64,000 nt of DNA from Pseudorhizobium endolithicum. Lineage in GTDB: Bacteria; Pseudomonadota; Alphaproteobacteria; Rhizobiales; Rhizobiaceae. Numbering within the stretch: the stretch's first letter is position 1; each line of letters begins with the position of its first letter. The DNA is taken from the NCBI RefSeq assembly GCF_902153245.2, contig NZ_CABFWF030000014.1, forward strand, positions 124,001-188,000. The letters run 5' to 3'. Both the position numbers and the translations under genes were made by a program. The notes below the pieces were generated by a model that saw nothing but the letters and a program-made list of their open reading frames with translations, was not told the DNA's origin and searched no databases. Positions 50,407 to 61,955 of the stretch are shown here, one piece after another.

Positions 50407-51024
50407 TCAGATGTCGAAGAAGATCGTCTCGTTTTCGCCCTGAAGATAGATGTCGAAGGTCACGGTGTCACCGTCCCGCTTTCCGACGAGGGTCGGCACC
50501 CTCACCTTGTGCTCGATGCGTGCGAGAATCGGATCCTCGGCATTCGCTTGCGTCTCGTCGGAAAAATACATCCTGGTGTTGAGGCCGAGATTGATGCCTC
50601 GCGCAACGATCCAGAAATTCACATGCGGCGCCATCAACCGCCCGTCCCGGAAGGGCACCCGGCCGGGCTTTATCGTCTCAAAGACGAATTCCCCCGTCTC
50701 CATATCGCCGGGGCAGCGCGCCCAGCCGAAGAAGTTCGGATCCGCCTTGCCACGAGTTTCTGACGGGCTGTTGTAGAAACCGTCGGCGTCCGCCTGCCAG
50801 ATCTCCACGAGCGCATCGCGCAAAGCCGTGCCGGCTCCGTCGATCACTCTCCCGCGGATGGTGATCCGTTCGCCGCGTGTCTGTTCGTTCACCAGCGAAC
50901 CAGAGCCCAGATCATGATCATAAACCCCATGGATGCCCGTGAAGTTCGGCGTGCATCCGATATGAACATAGGGCCCGGCGGTCTGCGAGGCTGACTCCTT
51001 CAGATAACCCAGCGGCTGAACCAT
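50407..51024 (-). CDS. pcaG: Protocatechuate 3,4-dioxygenase alpha subunit
   Basis: 205 residues with the intradiol dioxygenase fold (ESASQTAGPYVHIG, LVEIWQADADGFY, FETIKPGRVPFRDG, PHVNFWIVARG). The alpha subunit forms the active site jointly with PcaH but does not itself carry all iron ligands. It starts 1 base after the pcaH stop. Confidence 0.95.
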   Translation of the reverse strand: MVQPLGYLKESASQTAGPYVHIGCTPNFTGIHGVYDHDLGSGSLVNEQTRGERITIRGRVIDGAGTALRDALVEIWQADADGFYNSPSETRGKADPNFFGWARCPGDMETGEFVFETIKPGRVPFRDGRLMAPHVNFWIVARGINLGLNTRMYFSDETQANAEDPILARIEHKVRVPTLVGKRDGDTVTFDIYLQGENETIFFDI

Positions 51025-51025
51025 G

Positions 51026-52181
<1,156 letters not shown>

Positions 52182-52185
52182 CGGC

Positions 52186-52983
52186 TCAATCCATGATGTC
52201 GTTGAAAAGAAAACTGCGGATCACCGCGGCATAGGCTGCAGGCGCTTCGACGCATGGTATGTGTGCGGCACCTTCGATGATCTTGTACTGCGAACCCGGA
52301 ATGAGATCGGCAAGCGAGCGCACCAGTTCGGGCGGCGTCGATCCGTCATACTCGCCGGCAATACAGAGGACGGGAACGGCAATCTTGGGAACGGAGGCGG
52401 TGAAATCTGCATCTCGCACCGCCGCGCAGGTGCCGGTATAGCCGCTCAGTGGCTGGCGGGTTAGCATGTTGCAATAGCCCTGATAGGCGGGGTTGGCCGG
52501 CTGGCGGAATTCCGACGTGAACCATCGCGACATGATCTCGTCGCAAAGGCTGCCGATACCGCCCGCTTCCACCGCCGCAATGCGCTGGTTCCACATCTCC
52601 CTGGCGCCGATCTTGTGCGCGGTATTGGAAAGGATCATTCCCCTCAGGAGTTCCGGGCGCCTTTCGTAGAGCCTTTGCGCGATCATTCCGCCGACGGACA
52701 AGCCGCAGATCACAACCCGGGAAAATTCCAGGTGGTCCAGGAGGCCGATCAGATCATCGACGTGGTCGTCGATGCTGTAGGGGGCGTCGCCAAGGTCGGA
52801 GAGACCATGTCCCCGCTTGTCGTAGGTCAGGATCGTGAAATCGTCGGAGAGCTTGGGCAGGACATGGTGCCAGATGCGGCCGTCGGTACCCAGGGAATTG
52901 ACGAGGACGAGGACAGGATTGGCGGGATTTTCCGACGTCACCGAATATCGAATGGTGACATCGTTGATGCGTACAAACTGCAT
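52186..52983 (-). CDS. pcaD: 3-oxoadipate enol-lactonase
   Basis: 265 residues, alpha/beta hydrolase fold. It contains the nucleophile elbow GLSVGGMIAQ, the acid residue region AGEYDGSTPP and the final His in GAAHIPCVEAP. It hydrolyses the enol-lactone to 3-oxoadipate. It is first in pcaDCHGB; the promoter region with a perfect PcaQ box separates it from pcaQ. Confidence 0.95.
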   Translation of the reverse strand: MQFVRINDVTIRYSVTSENPANPVLVLVNSLGTDGRIWHHVLPKLSDDFTILTYDKRGHGLSDLGDAPYSIDDHVDDLIGLLDHLEFSRVVICGLSVGGMIAQRLYERRPELLRGMILSNTAHKIGAREMWNQRIAAVEAGGIGSLCDEIMSRWFTSEFRQPANPAYQGYCNMLTRQPLSGYTGTCAAVRDADFTASVPKIAVPVLCIAGEYDGSTPPELVRSLADLIPGSQYKIIEGAAHIPCVEAPAAYAAVIRSFLFNDIMD

Positions 52984-53055
52984 TGGCCTCTCCTCCCTAG
53001 AGACAGCATTGCATCCGGCATTCGGTTAAGTAAAATGACTTACACAACGATATCC

Positions 53056-53071
53056 TTAACCACAAGGTTAT
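53056..53071. promoter_or_regulatory. PcaQ binding site between pcaD and pcaQ
   Basis: TTAACCACAAGGTTAT; on the minus strand this reads ATAACC-TTGT-GGTTAA, a full match to the ATAACC-N4-GGTTAA motif described for PcaQ in rhizobia. A lone half-site GGTTAA occurs at 53024-53029. The site lies 6 bases before the pcaQ ATG and about 75 bases upstream of pcaD, which suits activation of pcaD and self-control of pcaQ. Confidence 0.9.
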
Positions 53072-53077
53072 GGAAAA

Positions 53078-54004
53078 ATGGAAAATCATCACGTCAAACT
53101 CCGGCATCTGCATACATTTCTCGAAGTTGCCCGGCAAAAAAGCGTGGTGAAAGCCGCCGACATTCTACATGTCAGCCAGCCGGCAGTCACCAAGACCATC
53201 CGCGAGCTCGACGCCGCGCTCGGGGTGGCGGTCTTCGAGCGTGATGGCCGCGGCATCAGGCTCACGCGTCATGGCGAAATCTTCCTGCGATACGCGGGCG
53301 CAGCGCTCACCGCACTTCGGCAGGGGATCGATTCGGTGTCGCAGGAGGCGTTCCATACCGCACCCCCCGTTCGCGTGGGTGCCTTGCCCACGGTCTCCAC
53401 GCGCATCATGCCGCGCGCCATGTCGCTCTTTCTCCAGCACCATACGGGCAGTCGGATCAAGATCGTCACGGGAGAGAATGCGGTCCTCATGGAGCAATTG
53501 CGGGTGGGGGATCTCGACCTCGTCGTCGGACGCCTCGCGGCTCCGGAGAAGATGACCGGCTTTTCCTTCGAGCATCTCTATTCGGAGCGGGTGGTCTTTG
53601 CCGTCAGGCCGGCTCACCCCCTGCTCGGCGGTTCGTCATCGATCTTCCCTCGACTGGAAGATTTTCCGATCCTGATGCCGACCCGCGGATCGATCATCCG
53701 TCCGATTGTCGAGCAGCTCCTCATCGCCAACGGCATCGGCAATCTGCCGACACAGGTGGAAACCGTCTCCCACTCGTTCGGCCGTTCTTTCGTCCGCACG
53801 AGTGACGCCGTCTGGATCATTTCCGAGGGCGTTGTGTCGAGCGATCTCGCGGAGGGATTGCTGGTCGCGCTGCCGGTCGATACGAGCGAGACCAGAGGGC
53901 CGGTCGGCCTGACGCTGAAGGCGGACACGCCTCCTTCGGCACCCCAGACCATCCTCATGCAGACGATCCGGCAAGCCGCCGAAGAGATCATGCCCACACG
54001 GTGA
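53078..54004 (+). CDS. pcaQ: LysR-type activator PcaQ
   Basis: 308 residues. N-terminal helix-turn-helix (KLRHLHTFLEVARQKSVVKA, ADILHVSQPAVTKTIRELDA) and a LysR substrate domain (about 95-300). In related bacteria PcaQ activates pcaDCHGB in response to 3-carboxymuconate or carboxymuconolactone. It is divergent from pcaD and convergent with the ornithine cyclodeaminase gene. Confidence 0.94.
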   Translation: MENHHVKLRHLHTFLEVARQKSVVKAADILHVSQPAVTKTIRELDAALGVAVFERDGRGIRLTRHGEIFLRYAGAALTALRQGIDSVSQEAFHTAPPVRVGALPTVSTRIMPRAMSLFLQHHTGSRIKIVTGENAVLMEQLRVGDLDLVVGRLAAPEKMTGFSFEHLYSERVVFAVRPAHPLLGGSSSIFPRLEDFPILMPTRGSIIRPIVEQLLIANGIGNLPTQVETVSHSFGRSFVRTSDAVWIISEGVVSSDLAEGLLVALPVDTSETRGPVGLTLKADTPPSAPQTILMQTIRQAAEEIMPTR

Positions 54005-54009
54005 CCCGG

Positions 54010-55077
54010 TCAGGCCTCGACCGGTTCCCGCCTCTGCGCCTCGCGCCTCAGCAGCATGCCGTAGAGATCGCGGGGTTCGTCCGGGTCGGCCAGCATGTCC
54101 AGTTCGGTGTAGTGACCGGTACCGGAGAGCTTGCTGCGGACATAGCGCAGCGCCGAAAAATCCTCCGTCGCAAAACCGACGCTGTCGAAGAGGGTGATCT
54201 GCGATTCCGAACTGCGGCCAGGCGCAACGCCGGTGAAGACCCGCCAGATCTCGGTGACCGGATGGTCGGGTGCCAGTTGCTGGATTTCTCCCTCGACACG
54301 GGTCTGAGGCGAATATTCAACGAAGATATCCGACCGCAGGAGGATGTCCCGGTGAAGCTCGGTCTTGCCCGGGCAATCACCGCCGACCGCATTGATATGG
54401 ACCCCCGGACCGACCATGTTGTCGGTGAGGATCGTCGCATATTGTTTGTCGGCCGTGGCTGTCGTGATGACGTCGGCGCCCTCGACCGCCTCTTCCGCGG
54501 TGCTACAGATGCGGATGTCGAGCCCGACATCGGCGAGGTTGCGTCGGCACCGACGGCTCGCCGAAGGATCGGTATCGTAGAGCCGCAACGCCCGAACGCC
54601 TGTCAGAGCCGCAAAGGCACGGGCCTGGAACTCGCTCTGTGCTCCGTTGCCTATCAGAGCCATGGTCGCACTCTCTCGACGTGCGAGATACCGCGCAGCG
54701 ACAGCCGAGGTCGCAGCCGTGCGCAACGCCGTCAGGATCGTCATCTCGGCCAGGAGCACGGGATAGCCGTTGTCTACATCGGCCAGGACACCGAAGGCAG
54801 TCACAGTCTGGCGGCCGGAACGCGTGTTCTTGGGATGACCATTGACATACTTGAACCCGTAGAGCCGCCCATCGCTCGTCGGCATCAGTTCTATGACGCC
54901 GTCCGCCGAGTGGGAGGCGATACGGGCCGTCTTGTCGAAACGCTCCCAACGCCGGAAATCCTCTTCGATGAACTCGGCGAGTTCACGCAGAAAGGTGTCG
55001 ATACCGATCTCCAGGACGAGATCCATCATGTTCTCGACACTGACGAAAGGCACAAGATTCAGATTCTCCGGCACCAT
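54010..55077 (-). CDS. Ornithine cyclodeaminase
   Basis: 355 residues of the OCD/mu-crystallin family, with a Rossmann motif at ALIGNGAQSEFQARA, the substrate-side LMPTSDGRLYGFKYVNGHPK and INAVGGDCPGKTE. It converts ornithine to proline and ammonia with NAD+. Its start overlaps the arginase stop by one base (TGATG), so arginine would be taken through ornithine to proline by a two-gene operon. Agrobacterium has comparable arginase/OCD pairs. Confidence 0.93.
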   Translation of the reverse strand: MVPENLNLVPFVSVENMMDLVLEIGIDTFLRELAEFIEEDFRRWERFDKTARIASHSADGVIELMPTSDGRLYGFKYVNGHPKNTRSGRQTVTAFGVLADVDNGYPVLLAEMTILTALRTAATSAVAARYLARRESATMALIGNGAQSEFQARAFAALTGVRALRLYDTDPSASRRCRRNLADVGLDIRICSTAEEAVEGADVITTATADKQYATILTDNMVGPGVHINAVGGDCPGKTELHRDILLRSDIFVEYSPQTRVEGEIQQLAPDHPVTEIWRVFTGVAPGRSSESQITLFDSVGFATEDFSALRYVRSKLSGTGHYTELDMLADPDEPRDLYGMLLRREAQRREPVEA

Positions 55078-55997
55078 CAGAAACTCCGTGTCGGACGATC
55101 GAGTACCTGGCGGCCGAGCAGGCTGGCTGTCAGATCGACCAGCAATGTCGCCGTCCGGCCGCGCTCATCCAGAAAGGGGTTGAGCTCTACGAGATCGAGG
55201 CTCGTTACGAGGCCGCTATCGTGAAGCATCTCCATCACGAGATGGGCTTCACGGAACGTGGCTCCTCCCGGAACCGTCGTCCCCACGGCCGGGGCTACGG
55301 CAGGATCGAGGAAATCGACGTCTAGGCTGACATGCAGCCGCCCGCCGGCTGCCGAAACGCGGTCGAGAAACCGCCTCAGCAGCGCCGCAACCCCATGCTC
55401 GTCGATGTCGCGCATGTCGAAGACGGTGATATCGGTTGAGGCCAGAACCGCCCGTTCGGCCGGATCGACGCTGCGGATGCCGATCATGCAGAGATTGGAG
55501 GTCGGAACAGGAAACGCCAGGGGCGGAAAATAGCCTTCGAAGCCAGACCGTCCGGTAAAATACGCCACGGGAACCCCATGCAGGTTGCCGCTGGCCGTGG
55601 AGTCGAGCGAATGGAGGTCCGAATGGGCATCCAGCCACAGCACGAAGAGCGGCTTGTCCTCTTCCGCCGCCCGCCGGGCCACGCCCGCCACGGTCCCTGC
55701 CGATAGGGCGTGGTCGCCACCCATGAAGATGGGCAGCCCTTCGCCGCTCTCGCTATAGGCAGCTTCGGCTATGGCATCTATCCATCCGGCGACTGTGCCG
55801 AGGTTGCGGATGGCTCTGTTGGGATGATGTTTGTCGACTACGCCAGAGGGGGACAGGTTCCCGAAATCGAGAACCTCGTGCCCAAGCTCCCGCAGAGCCG
55901 TTTCCAGGCCTGCGACACGCAGGGCACTCGGGCCCATTTCGCATCCCAGACGCGACGCGCCCTCCTGCAACGGAATGCCGATCAACTTGCAAAGCAT
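55077..55997 (-). CDS. rocF: Arginase
   Basis: 306 residues of the ureohydrolase fold. Mn ligands are in MGGDHALSAGT, WLDAHSDLHS and SLDVDFLDPAVAP. It splits arginine into ornithine and urea. The ATG at 55997 fits the family; the frame is open to 56390 but the added residues cross the Lrp promoter region. The downstream gene is ornithine cyclodeaminase, and an Lrp-type regulator is divergent, as expected for arginine catabolism. Confidence 0.94.
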   Translation of the reverse strand: MLCKLIGIPLQEGASRLGCEMGPSALRVAGLETALRELGHEVLDFGNLSPSGVVDKHHPNRAIRNLGTVAGWIDAIAEAAYSESGEGLPIFMGGDHALSAGTVAGVARRAAEEDKPLFVLWLDAHSDLHSLDSTASGNLHGVPVAYFTGRSGFEGYFPPLAFPVPTSNLCMIGIRSVDPAERAVLASTDITVFDMRDIDEHGVAALLRRFLDRVSAAGGRLHVSLDVDFLDPAVAPAVGTTVPGGATFREAHLVMEMLHDSGLVTSLDLVELNPFLDERGRTATLLVDLTASLLGRQVLDRPTRSF

Positions 55998-56111
55998 GAG
56001 ACCCCCCTTTCCAAGCAAAGAGACCACGGACCGTCGGCGGAATGAACAGTGATAATTGCCAATGTTTCCGCAGGACGTTATCAATTCGACATCCACGATT
56101 GAGCAAAATGC

Positions 56112-56549
56112 ATGGACACATTGGACGAGAAGCTCATAACCCTTCTGCGGCACAACGGCCGCCGGGGCATTTCCGACCTTGCTGCGGAACTGGGCGCTTC
56201 GCGCTCTACGGTTCGCGCGCGCATGGACCGGCTGGAACAGAACGGCAGCATAATCGGCTATACCGTCATCCTTCGTGCCGATGCCGTCGACCTGCCCGTC
56301 AGGGGAATCATGATGGTTGAGATCGAAGGGCGGGTGACGGATCGCGTGATTTCCGCACTGAGCGCTTTCCCGGAAATATCCGCCATTCACACCACCAATG
56401 GACGGTGGGATCTGATAGCCGAACTCGGGGCCGCCACGCTCACCGAGTTTGATGCCATTCTACGGAGGATACGACTGGTCCCCGGTATCACCGCCAGCGA
56501 GACCAGTCTTCTACTTGCCACGCCCCTCAGCACCAGGGCCAAGCTCTGA
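56112..56549 (+). CDS. Lrp/AsnC-family regulator, probable activator of the arginase operon
   Basis: 145 residues. N-terminal helix-turn-helix (DEKLITLLRHNGRRGISDLA, GASRSTVRARMDRLEQNG) and a C-terminal RAM domain (about 65-140; VEIEGRVTDRVISALSAFPE). It is divergent from the arginase gene with 114 bases between the starts. Regulators of this kind sense an amino acid, here probably arginine or ornithine. The 114-base gap is AT-richer but I saw no clear palindrome in it. Confidence 0.9.
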   Translation: MDTLDEKLITLLRHNGRRGISDLAAELGASRSTVRARMDRLEQNGSIIGYTVILRADAVDLPVRGIMMVEIEGRVTDRVISALSAFPEISAIHTTNGRWDLIAELGAATLTEFDAILRRIRLVPGITASETSLLLATPLSTRAKL

Positions 56550-56554
56550 CGGGT

Positions 56555-56893
56555 TCAGCCGACAGCCGAGGCCAATTCCGGAAAACTCCTGGTCAGTTCT
56601 TCCCGGCTTCGGTAGACGAATTCGTCCGTATACAAGGTGACTGCGATGTTGTCGGCAACGTTCAGGGTCTCTTCGAAGCGGACAGGCACCGGCTCACCGC
56701 TCTTGCGATGTAGTGTGGCCTCATGGCGAAATCCGTGCTTGAGAAGCCAGTCGCGCGGCGCTGTAAGGCTGACGCCGACGTGGATGGCTCCGTCGTCCTC
56801 CTTCATCGCCTTGATCTTGTATGTGACCGGGGCGCGGTCGCCCTTGATGTCGATCTCTCCGGGATAGCTTGCCTGTGTGAGGTGCTCACTCAT
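56555..56893 (-). CDS. Hypothetical protein, 112 residues
   Basis: The reading frame from the ATG at 56893 (GGAGGAGT upstream on the minus strand) encodes a protein rich in beta-strand-like segments (GEIDIKGDRAPVTYKIKAMK, GAIHVGVSLTAPRDWLLKHG) with no signal or membrane segment. I do not recognise the family. A good ribosome binding site and ordinary codon use speak for a real gene. It is divergent from the glycerate kinase gene, with a perfect palindrome between them. The frame open to 57100 is rejected because it overlaps that kinase gene. Confidence 0.6.
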   Translation of the reverse strand: MSEHLTQASYPGEIDIKGDRAPVTYKIKAMKEDDGAIHVGVSLTAPRDWLLKHGFRHEATLHRKSGEPVPVRFEETLNVADNIAVTLYTDEFVYRSREELTRSFPELASAVG

Positions 56894-56914
56894 GCTGCAC
56901 ACTCCTCCGTCTGC

Positions 56915-56929
56915 TTGACAGTTTGTCAA
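56915..56929. promoter_or_regulatory. Palindrome in the divergent region before glycerate kinase
   Basis: TTGACA-GTT-TGTCAA, a perfect 6-bp inverted repeat lying 21 bases from one start codon and 90 from the other. It could be an operator; TTGACA could also act as a -35 element on either strand. No regulator gene is adjacent, so the binding protein is unknown. Confidence 0.45.
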
Positions 56930-57019
56930 CACGCCAATCCGGTCTTTGTTCCGATCTCCCGGCGGCGTTGACGCGAGCGGCGGGAATGGGCAACCTGTTG
57001 AACACCAAGGAGACGGATA

Positions 57020-58276
57020 GTGGACGATCGTGACCTTCTGGCGCACATGTTCGATGTCGCGGTCGCTGCCGCCGATCCCCGTGCCGGCCTTCTCAAGCAT
57101 CTGCCGACCGCTCCCATAGGGGGCCGCACCGTCGTGATCGGTGCGGGAAAAGGCGCGGCTCAGATGGCCGCAGCCTTGGAGGATCTTTGGGATGCCCCTC
57201 TCTCAGGCGTCGTCGTCACCCGCTACGGCTACGGATGTTCGACACGCGGGATCAAGGTGATCGAGGCCGCGCATCCCGTTCCCGACGATGCGGGATTGGC
57301 GGCAAGCCGGCAGTTGATGGATGCCGTTTCGGACCTCTGCCCAGAGGATCTGGTCATTGCACTGATCTGTGGTGGCGGCTCCGCGCTCCTGCCGGCCCCG
57401 CCGCCGGGACTGACGCTTGCCGACGAAATCGCCCTGAACCGGGAACTGCTGTCTTCAGGCGCATCCATCTCCGCGATGAATACCGTGCGAAAGCATGTCT
57501 CCACGATCAAGGGCGGCCGGCTCGCCGCTGCGACCAAGGCTCGTGTGGTCACACTGGTCGTATCGGACATTCCCGGCGACAATCCCGCCTTCGTTGCATC
57601 GGGCCCAACAATCCCAGACCGATCGACACGGCGGGATGCGCTCGATGTCGTTGCGCGTTACAAGCTTGATCTGCCCGCACCGGTGCTCGCGCATCTCCGC
57701 TCTCCTGGCGCCGGTGCGCCCCACCCGGAGGACAAGGCGTTCCATCGCAACGAACACCACGTGATCGCGTCGGCGGGCATTTCCCTGGAAGCGGCGGCAG
57801 AGGTTGCCCGGCGGAACGGGGTGGCCGCCCACATACTCTCCGATGCCATGGAGGGAGAAGCTCGCGATGTGGCCTTTGCCCATGCGGCGATCGCCAGGGA
57901 AATCGCACTTCGCAACCGGCCTTTCCGCAAACCGACCGTCCTGCTTTCCGGGGGCGAGACCACGGTTTCGCTGAACGCAACCGGCGGGCGTGGCGGGCGT
58001 AACGGGGAGTTCGCCCTTGCGCTGGCGCTGTCCATAGCCGGTCATTCGATCTCCGCACTCGCTGCCGACACGGACGGTATCGATGGATCGGAAGCGAATG
58101 CAGGGGCTTTTGTCGACGGAACGACCGTTCAGCGCCTAAGGGCGGCAGGCCTCAACCCGCAAACCCTGCTTGCGACGCATGATAGCTTCACCGCGTTCGA
58201 CACCTTGGGGGATCTTTTCACAACAGGCCCCACGGGTACGAACGTCAACGACTTCCGAGCGCTTCTTATTCGGTAG
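57020..58276 (+). CDS. Glycerate 2-kinase / DUF4147-MOFRL family (TtuD/GckA-like)
   Basis: 418 residues. The N-terminal DUF4147 domain contains VVIGAGKGAAQMAAALEDL, EAAHPVPDDAG and LICGGGSALLPAPP; the C-terminal MOFRL domain contains LLSGGETTVSLNATGGRGGR and AADTDGIDGSE. These proteins phosphorylate D-glycerate to 2-phosphoglycerate; older annotations call them hydroxypyruvate reductase (TtuD). It starts at a GTG (57020) with AAGGAG 8 bases upstream. It could complete the glyoxylate/tartronate semialdehyde route suggested by the GarR-like gene at 24054. Its end overlaps the convergent pobR gene by 11 bases. Confidence 0.9.
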   Translation: MDDRDLLAHMFDVAVAAADPRAGLLKHLPTAPIGGRTVVIGAGKGAAQMAAALEDLWDAPLSGVVVTRYGYGCSTRGIKVIEAAHPVPDDAGLAASRQLMDAVSDLCPEDLVIALICGGGSALLPAPPPGLTLADEIALNRELLSSGASISAMNTVRKHVSTIKGGRLAAATKARVVTLVVSDIPGDNPAFVASGPTIPDRSTRRDALDVVARYKLDLPAPVLAHLRSPGAGAPHPEDKAFHRNEHHVIASAGISLEAAAEVARRNGVAAHILSDAMEGEARDVAFAHAAIAREIALRNRPFRKPTVLLSGGETTVSLNATGGRGGRNGEFALALALSIAGHSISALAADTDGIDGSEANAGAFVDGTTVQRLRAAGLNPQTLLATHDSFTAFDTLGDLFTTGPTGTNVNDFRALLIR

Positions 58277-59162
58277 TTCTGTCGAACCTCATGCGTTCCA
58301 TACGGCGATAGCTGCCGGGCGTCTGGCCGACGCGCTTTCGAAAGCACCTCGAGAAATAGGCGGGATCGGTGAATCCTAGGCTTTCGCCGATCTGCTGGAC
58401 GCTTCCCGGCGAGAAGACGAGGGCGCGGCAGGCTTCGTCCATCACCCGGACCATGACCAGATCGTGTACCGTCATTCCCGTCACCTCCCGCACGATGCGG
58501 TTCAGATGCGTTGCCGACACGTTGAGGAGCAGAGCGTAGGCCTGCGCCGGAAGGTGCTCGCGAAACCGCGCCTCGATCAAGGCCTTCAAGGCATCCACGC
58601 GGCCCTGCTTTGACCGCGCCGGAGCCGCCCCTCCCTCCGGCATCCGGGCGCGCCCGGCAAGGAAGACCGTCGTGGTGAGAAGCGCCTCCATCAGGCCGCT
58701 GTGGCGACCGCGCCGGACCTCGAACTCCCTTGCCAGCTCCCGCACTGTCGCATCGAGGTAATCGAGGTCATCTCTTCTGATAATAACCATCCGAGGAGCC
58801 TGCAGCCAATCCTCGCGTCGTACAGACAGATGAGCCGTGATCGGTAGCCGGTCGGCGACAACCGTGATGACAAATCCTTCAATGTCGCGGGAAAAGCGGT
58901 AGCCGTGGCTGACGCGTGGAGGCATCAGCACGATGCAGGGCGGCTGCAATACGGTCCGGCGGCCCTCTATGAGGGCATCTCCCGAGCCCGCTCGAATGTA
59001 TAAAATCTGAAAGAAGCCGTCGTGGCGGTGAGGCTTGATTTCCCAGTCATGGGTGCTGCTTCGCGCCGCGATGGTTTCGCAATGGGCCCAGAAATCGGGC
59101 TCATTTGACTGGCGCTCTCCGTACAGGCCGTAAATCGGAACGGGCAGGTTGTTCATCGACAC
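58266..59162 (-). CDS. pobR: AraC-family regulator, probable PobR
   Basis: 298 residues. A cupin-like N-terminal sensor half (EIKPHRHDGFFQILYIRAGSG) is followed by an AraC double helix-turn-helix (about 195-290; LNVSATHLNRIVREVTGMTV, IGESLGFTDPAYFSRCFRKR). It is divergent from pobA, the arrangement in which AraC-type PobR activates pobA with 4-hydroxybenzoate in rhizobia and pseudomonads. A short repeat ACCTC-AAC-GAGGT (59163-59175) touches its start codon and could be part of an operator. Confidence 0.85.
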   Translation of the reverse strand: MSMNNLPVPIYGLYGERQSNEPDFWAHCETIAARSSTHDWEIKPHRHDGFFQILYIRAGSGDALIEGRRTVLQPPCIVLMPPRVSHGYRFSRDIEGFVITVVADRLPITAHLSVRREDWLQAPRMVIIRRDDLDYLDATVRELAREFEVRRGRHSGLMEALLTTTVFLAGRARMPEGGAAPARSKQGRVDALKALIEARFREHLPAQAYALLLNVSATHLNRIVREVTGMTVHDLVMVRVMDEACRALVFSPGSVQQIGESLGFTDPAYFSRCFRKRVGQTPGSYRRMERMRFDRTTE

Positions 59163-59199
59163 ACCTCAACGAGGTACGTTTTGTCCTATAACTGGTTGA

Positions 59200-60842
<1,643 letters not shown>

Positions 60843-60851
60843 GAGGATACC

Positions 60852-61712
60852 CTACAGGATCAGGCGCGCCGCGGCCGCGCCGATCGAACCGGGGAAACTA
60901 AGCACGACCGCGGACATGAGGATTTGGGTGGGAGCGGTGTCGTCAAGCCGCCCGAAGGTCCAAAGGACATAGAGGCTGATCAGAAAGGCGACGACATAGC
61001 CGGGCAGCGTGAACCGCACGAAGGCGTGCCAGCCCGGCGTCTCCTCGGAAAGTTCATGGGTTCCCCGAAAGGCCACAGCATAGACGAACCCATGCATGAC
61101 GACGATCGACACGCCGATCACGGTGATCGCGTGCCAGGGCGTCATCTTGAAGGCGATCAGGATGATCTCTTCGGTGGGAGCGACGTTCAGGCTGAGAAAA
61201 AGCCCACCGATCGCCATCATGAAGAGCTCGCGGCCATAGCCCGTGCTGATTTCGCTCTCCTTCCGATCGTCCTCGGCCTCCTCCTGCCCACCAAACTGGG
61301 ATCGTCCCAGCAGAGCGCCGATACTGGCGGGAACGGATTGGATGGCGATCTTTCCGACCACCTCGCTCAGCGGCATCCCCGCCTTGATGTCACCCAGCAT
61401 CAGCAACACCGCGGCGCTGATAACGATTGCAATCCCGTAGGCGATTGCGGCGTCACGAAGCGCCTCCCGCCAAGTGAACGTCTCTTCAAATCCTATCCGG
61501 TGGGCCAGCACGACCAGCAGGGGGATGTTGACCAGCAGGAGCAGAAGCAGACGGTATCGCTCCATGTAGAAGCCGAGATACCAGAGCTCCATCGTCATCA
61601 ACATCGGAATGCCGAAGATCAGCGCGCCTGCGGCGCCGCGCCCGATGCCGACCATGAACCGGCGTGCTTCGCGGGAAGACTTGTCCGCCTCTCCGCTGAC
61701 TGCTGTTTCCAC
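60852..61712 (-). CDS. TIGR02587 family integral membrane protein
   Basis: About 286 residues with seven to eight membrane helices. The early ARRFMVGIGRGAAGALIFGI, ELWYLGFYMERYRLLLLLLV, SVPASIGALLGRSQFG and NVAPTEEIILIAFKM are features of TIGR02587. I prefer a GTG at 61712 with GGGAG upstream; a longer frame is open to 61838, but its extra residues are not membrane-like and do not fit. Always next to TIGR02588; the function of the pair is unknown. Confidence 0.8.
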   Translation of the reverse strand: METAVSGEADKSSREARRFMVGIGRGAAGALIFGIPMLMTMELWYLGFYMERYRLLLLLLVNIPLLVVLAHRIGFEETFTWREALRDAAIAYGIAIVISAAVLLMLGDIKAGMPLSEVVGKIAIQSVPASIGALLGRSQFGGQEEAEDDRKESEISTGYGRELFMMAIGGLFLSLNVAPTEEIILIAFKMTPWHAITVIGVSIVVMHGFVYAVAFRGTHELSEETPGWHAFVRFTLPGYVVAFLISLYVLWTFGRLDDTAPTQILMSAVVLSFPGSIGAAAARLIL

Positions 61713-61955
61713 CGCCTTCGCTCCCTCGATCCTGTCCCGGCACGCCGTTCTGGCACGCCCTCCAGGCGACGCTGCCGCAACGGCTTCGTTTGCGTCATTA
61801 GCTAGGATGAGGCGGAACAAGATCAAGCCATTCATCACGCCGGTCCTCCCGTGCAGGCGTTTGATCTTTCGGGGTTTTGCCCCGTCCCCGCTTTGCGATG
61901 AAAGGAATTTGCTCTAGAAGCTTGGTAGGGCCCTCGGGACCGTGCGGGGCATGCG

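Noticed and set aside
59163..59175. ACCTC-AAC-GAGGT as the PobR operator
   Set aside because: The repeat is short and touches the pobR start codon; there is not enough to separate it from chance, so it is mentioned only under pobR.
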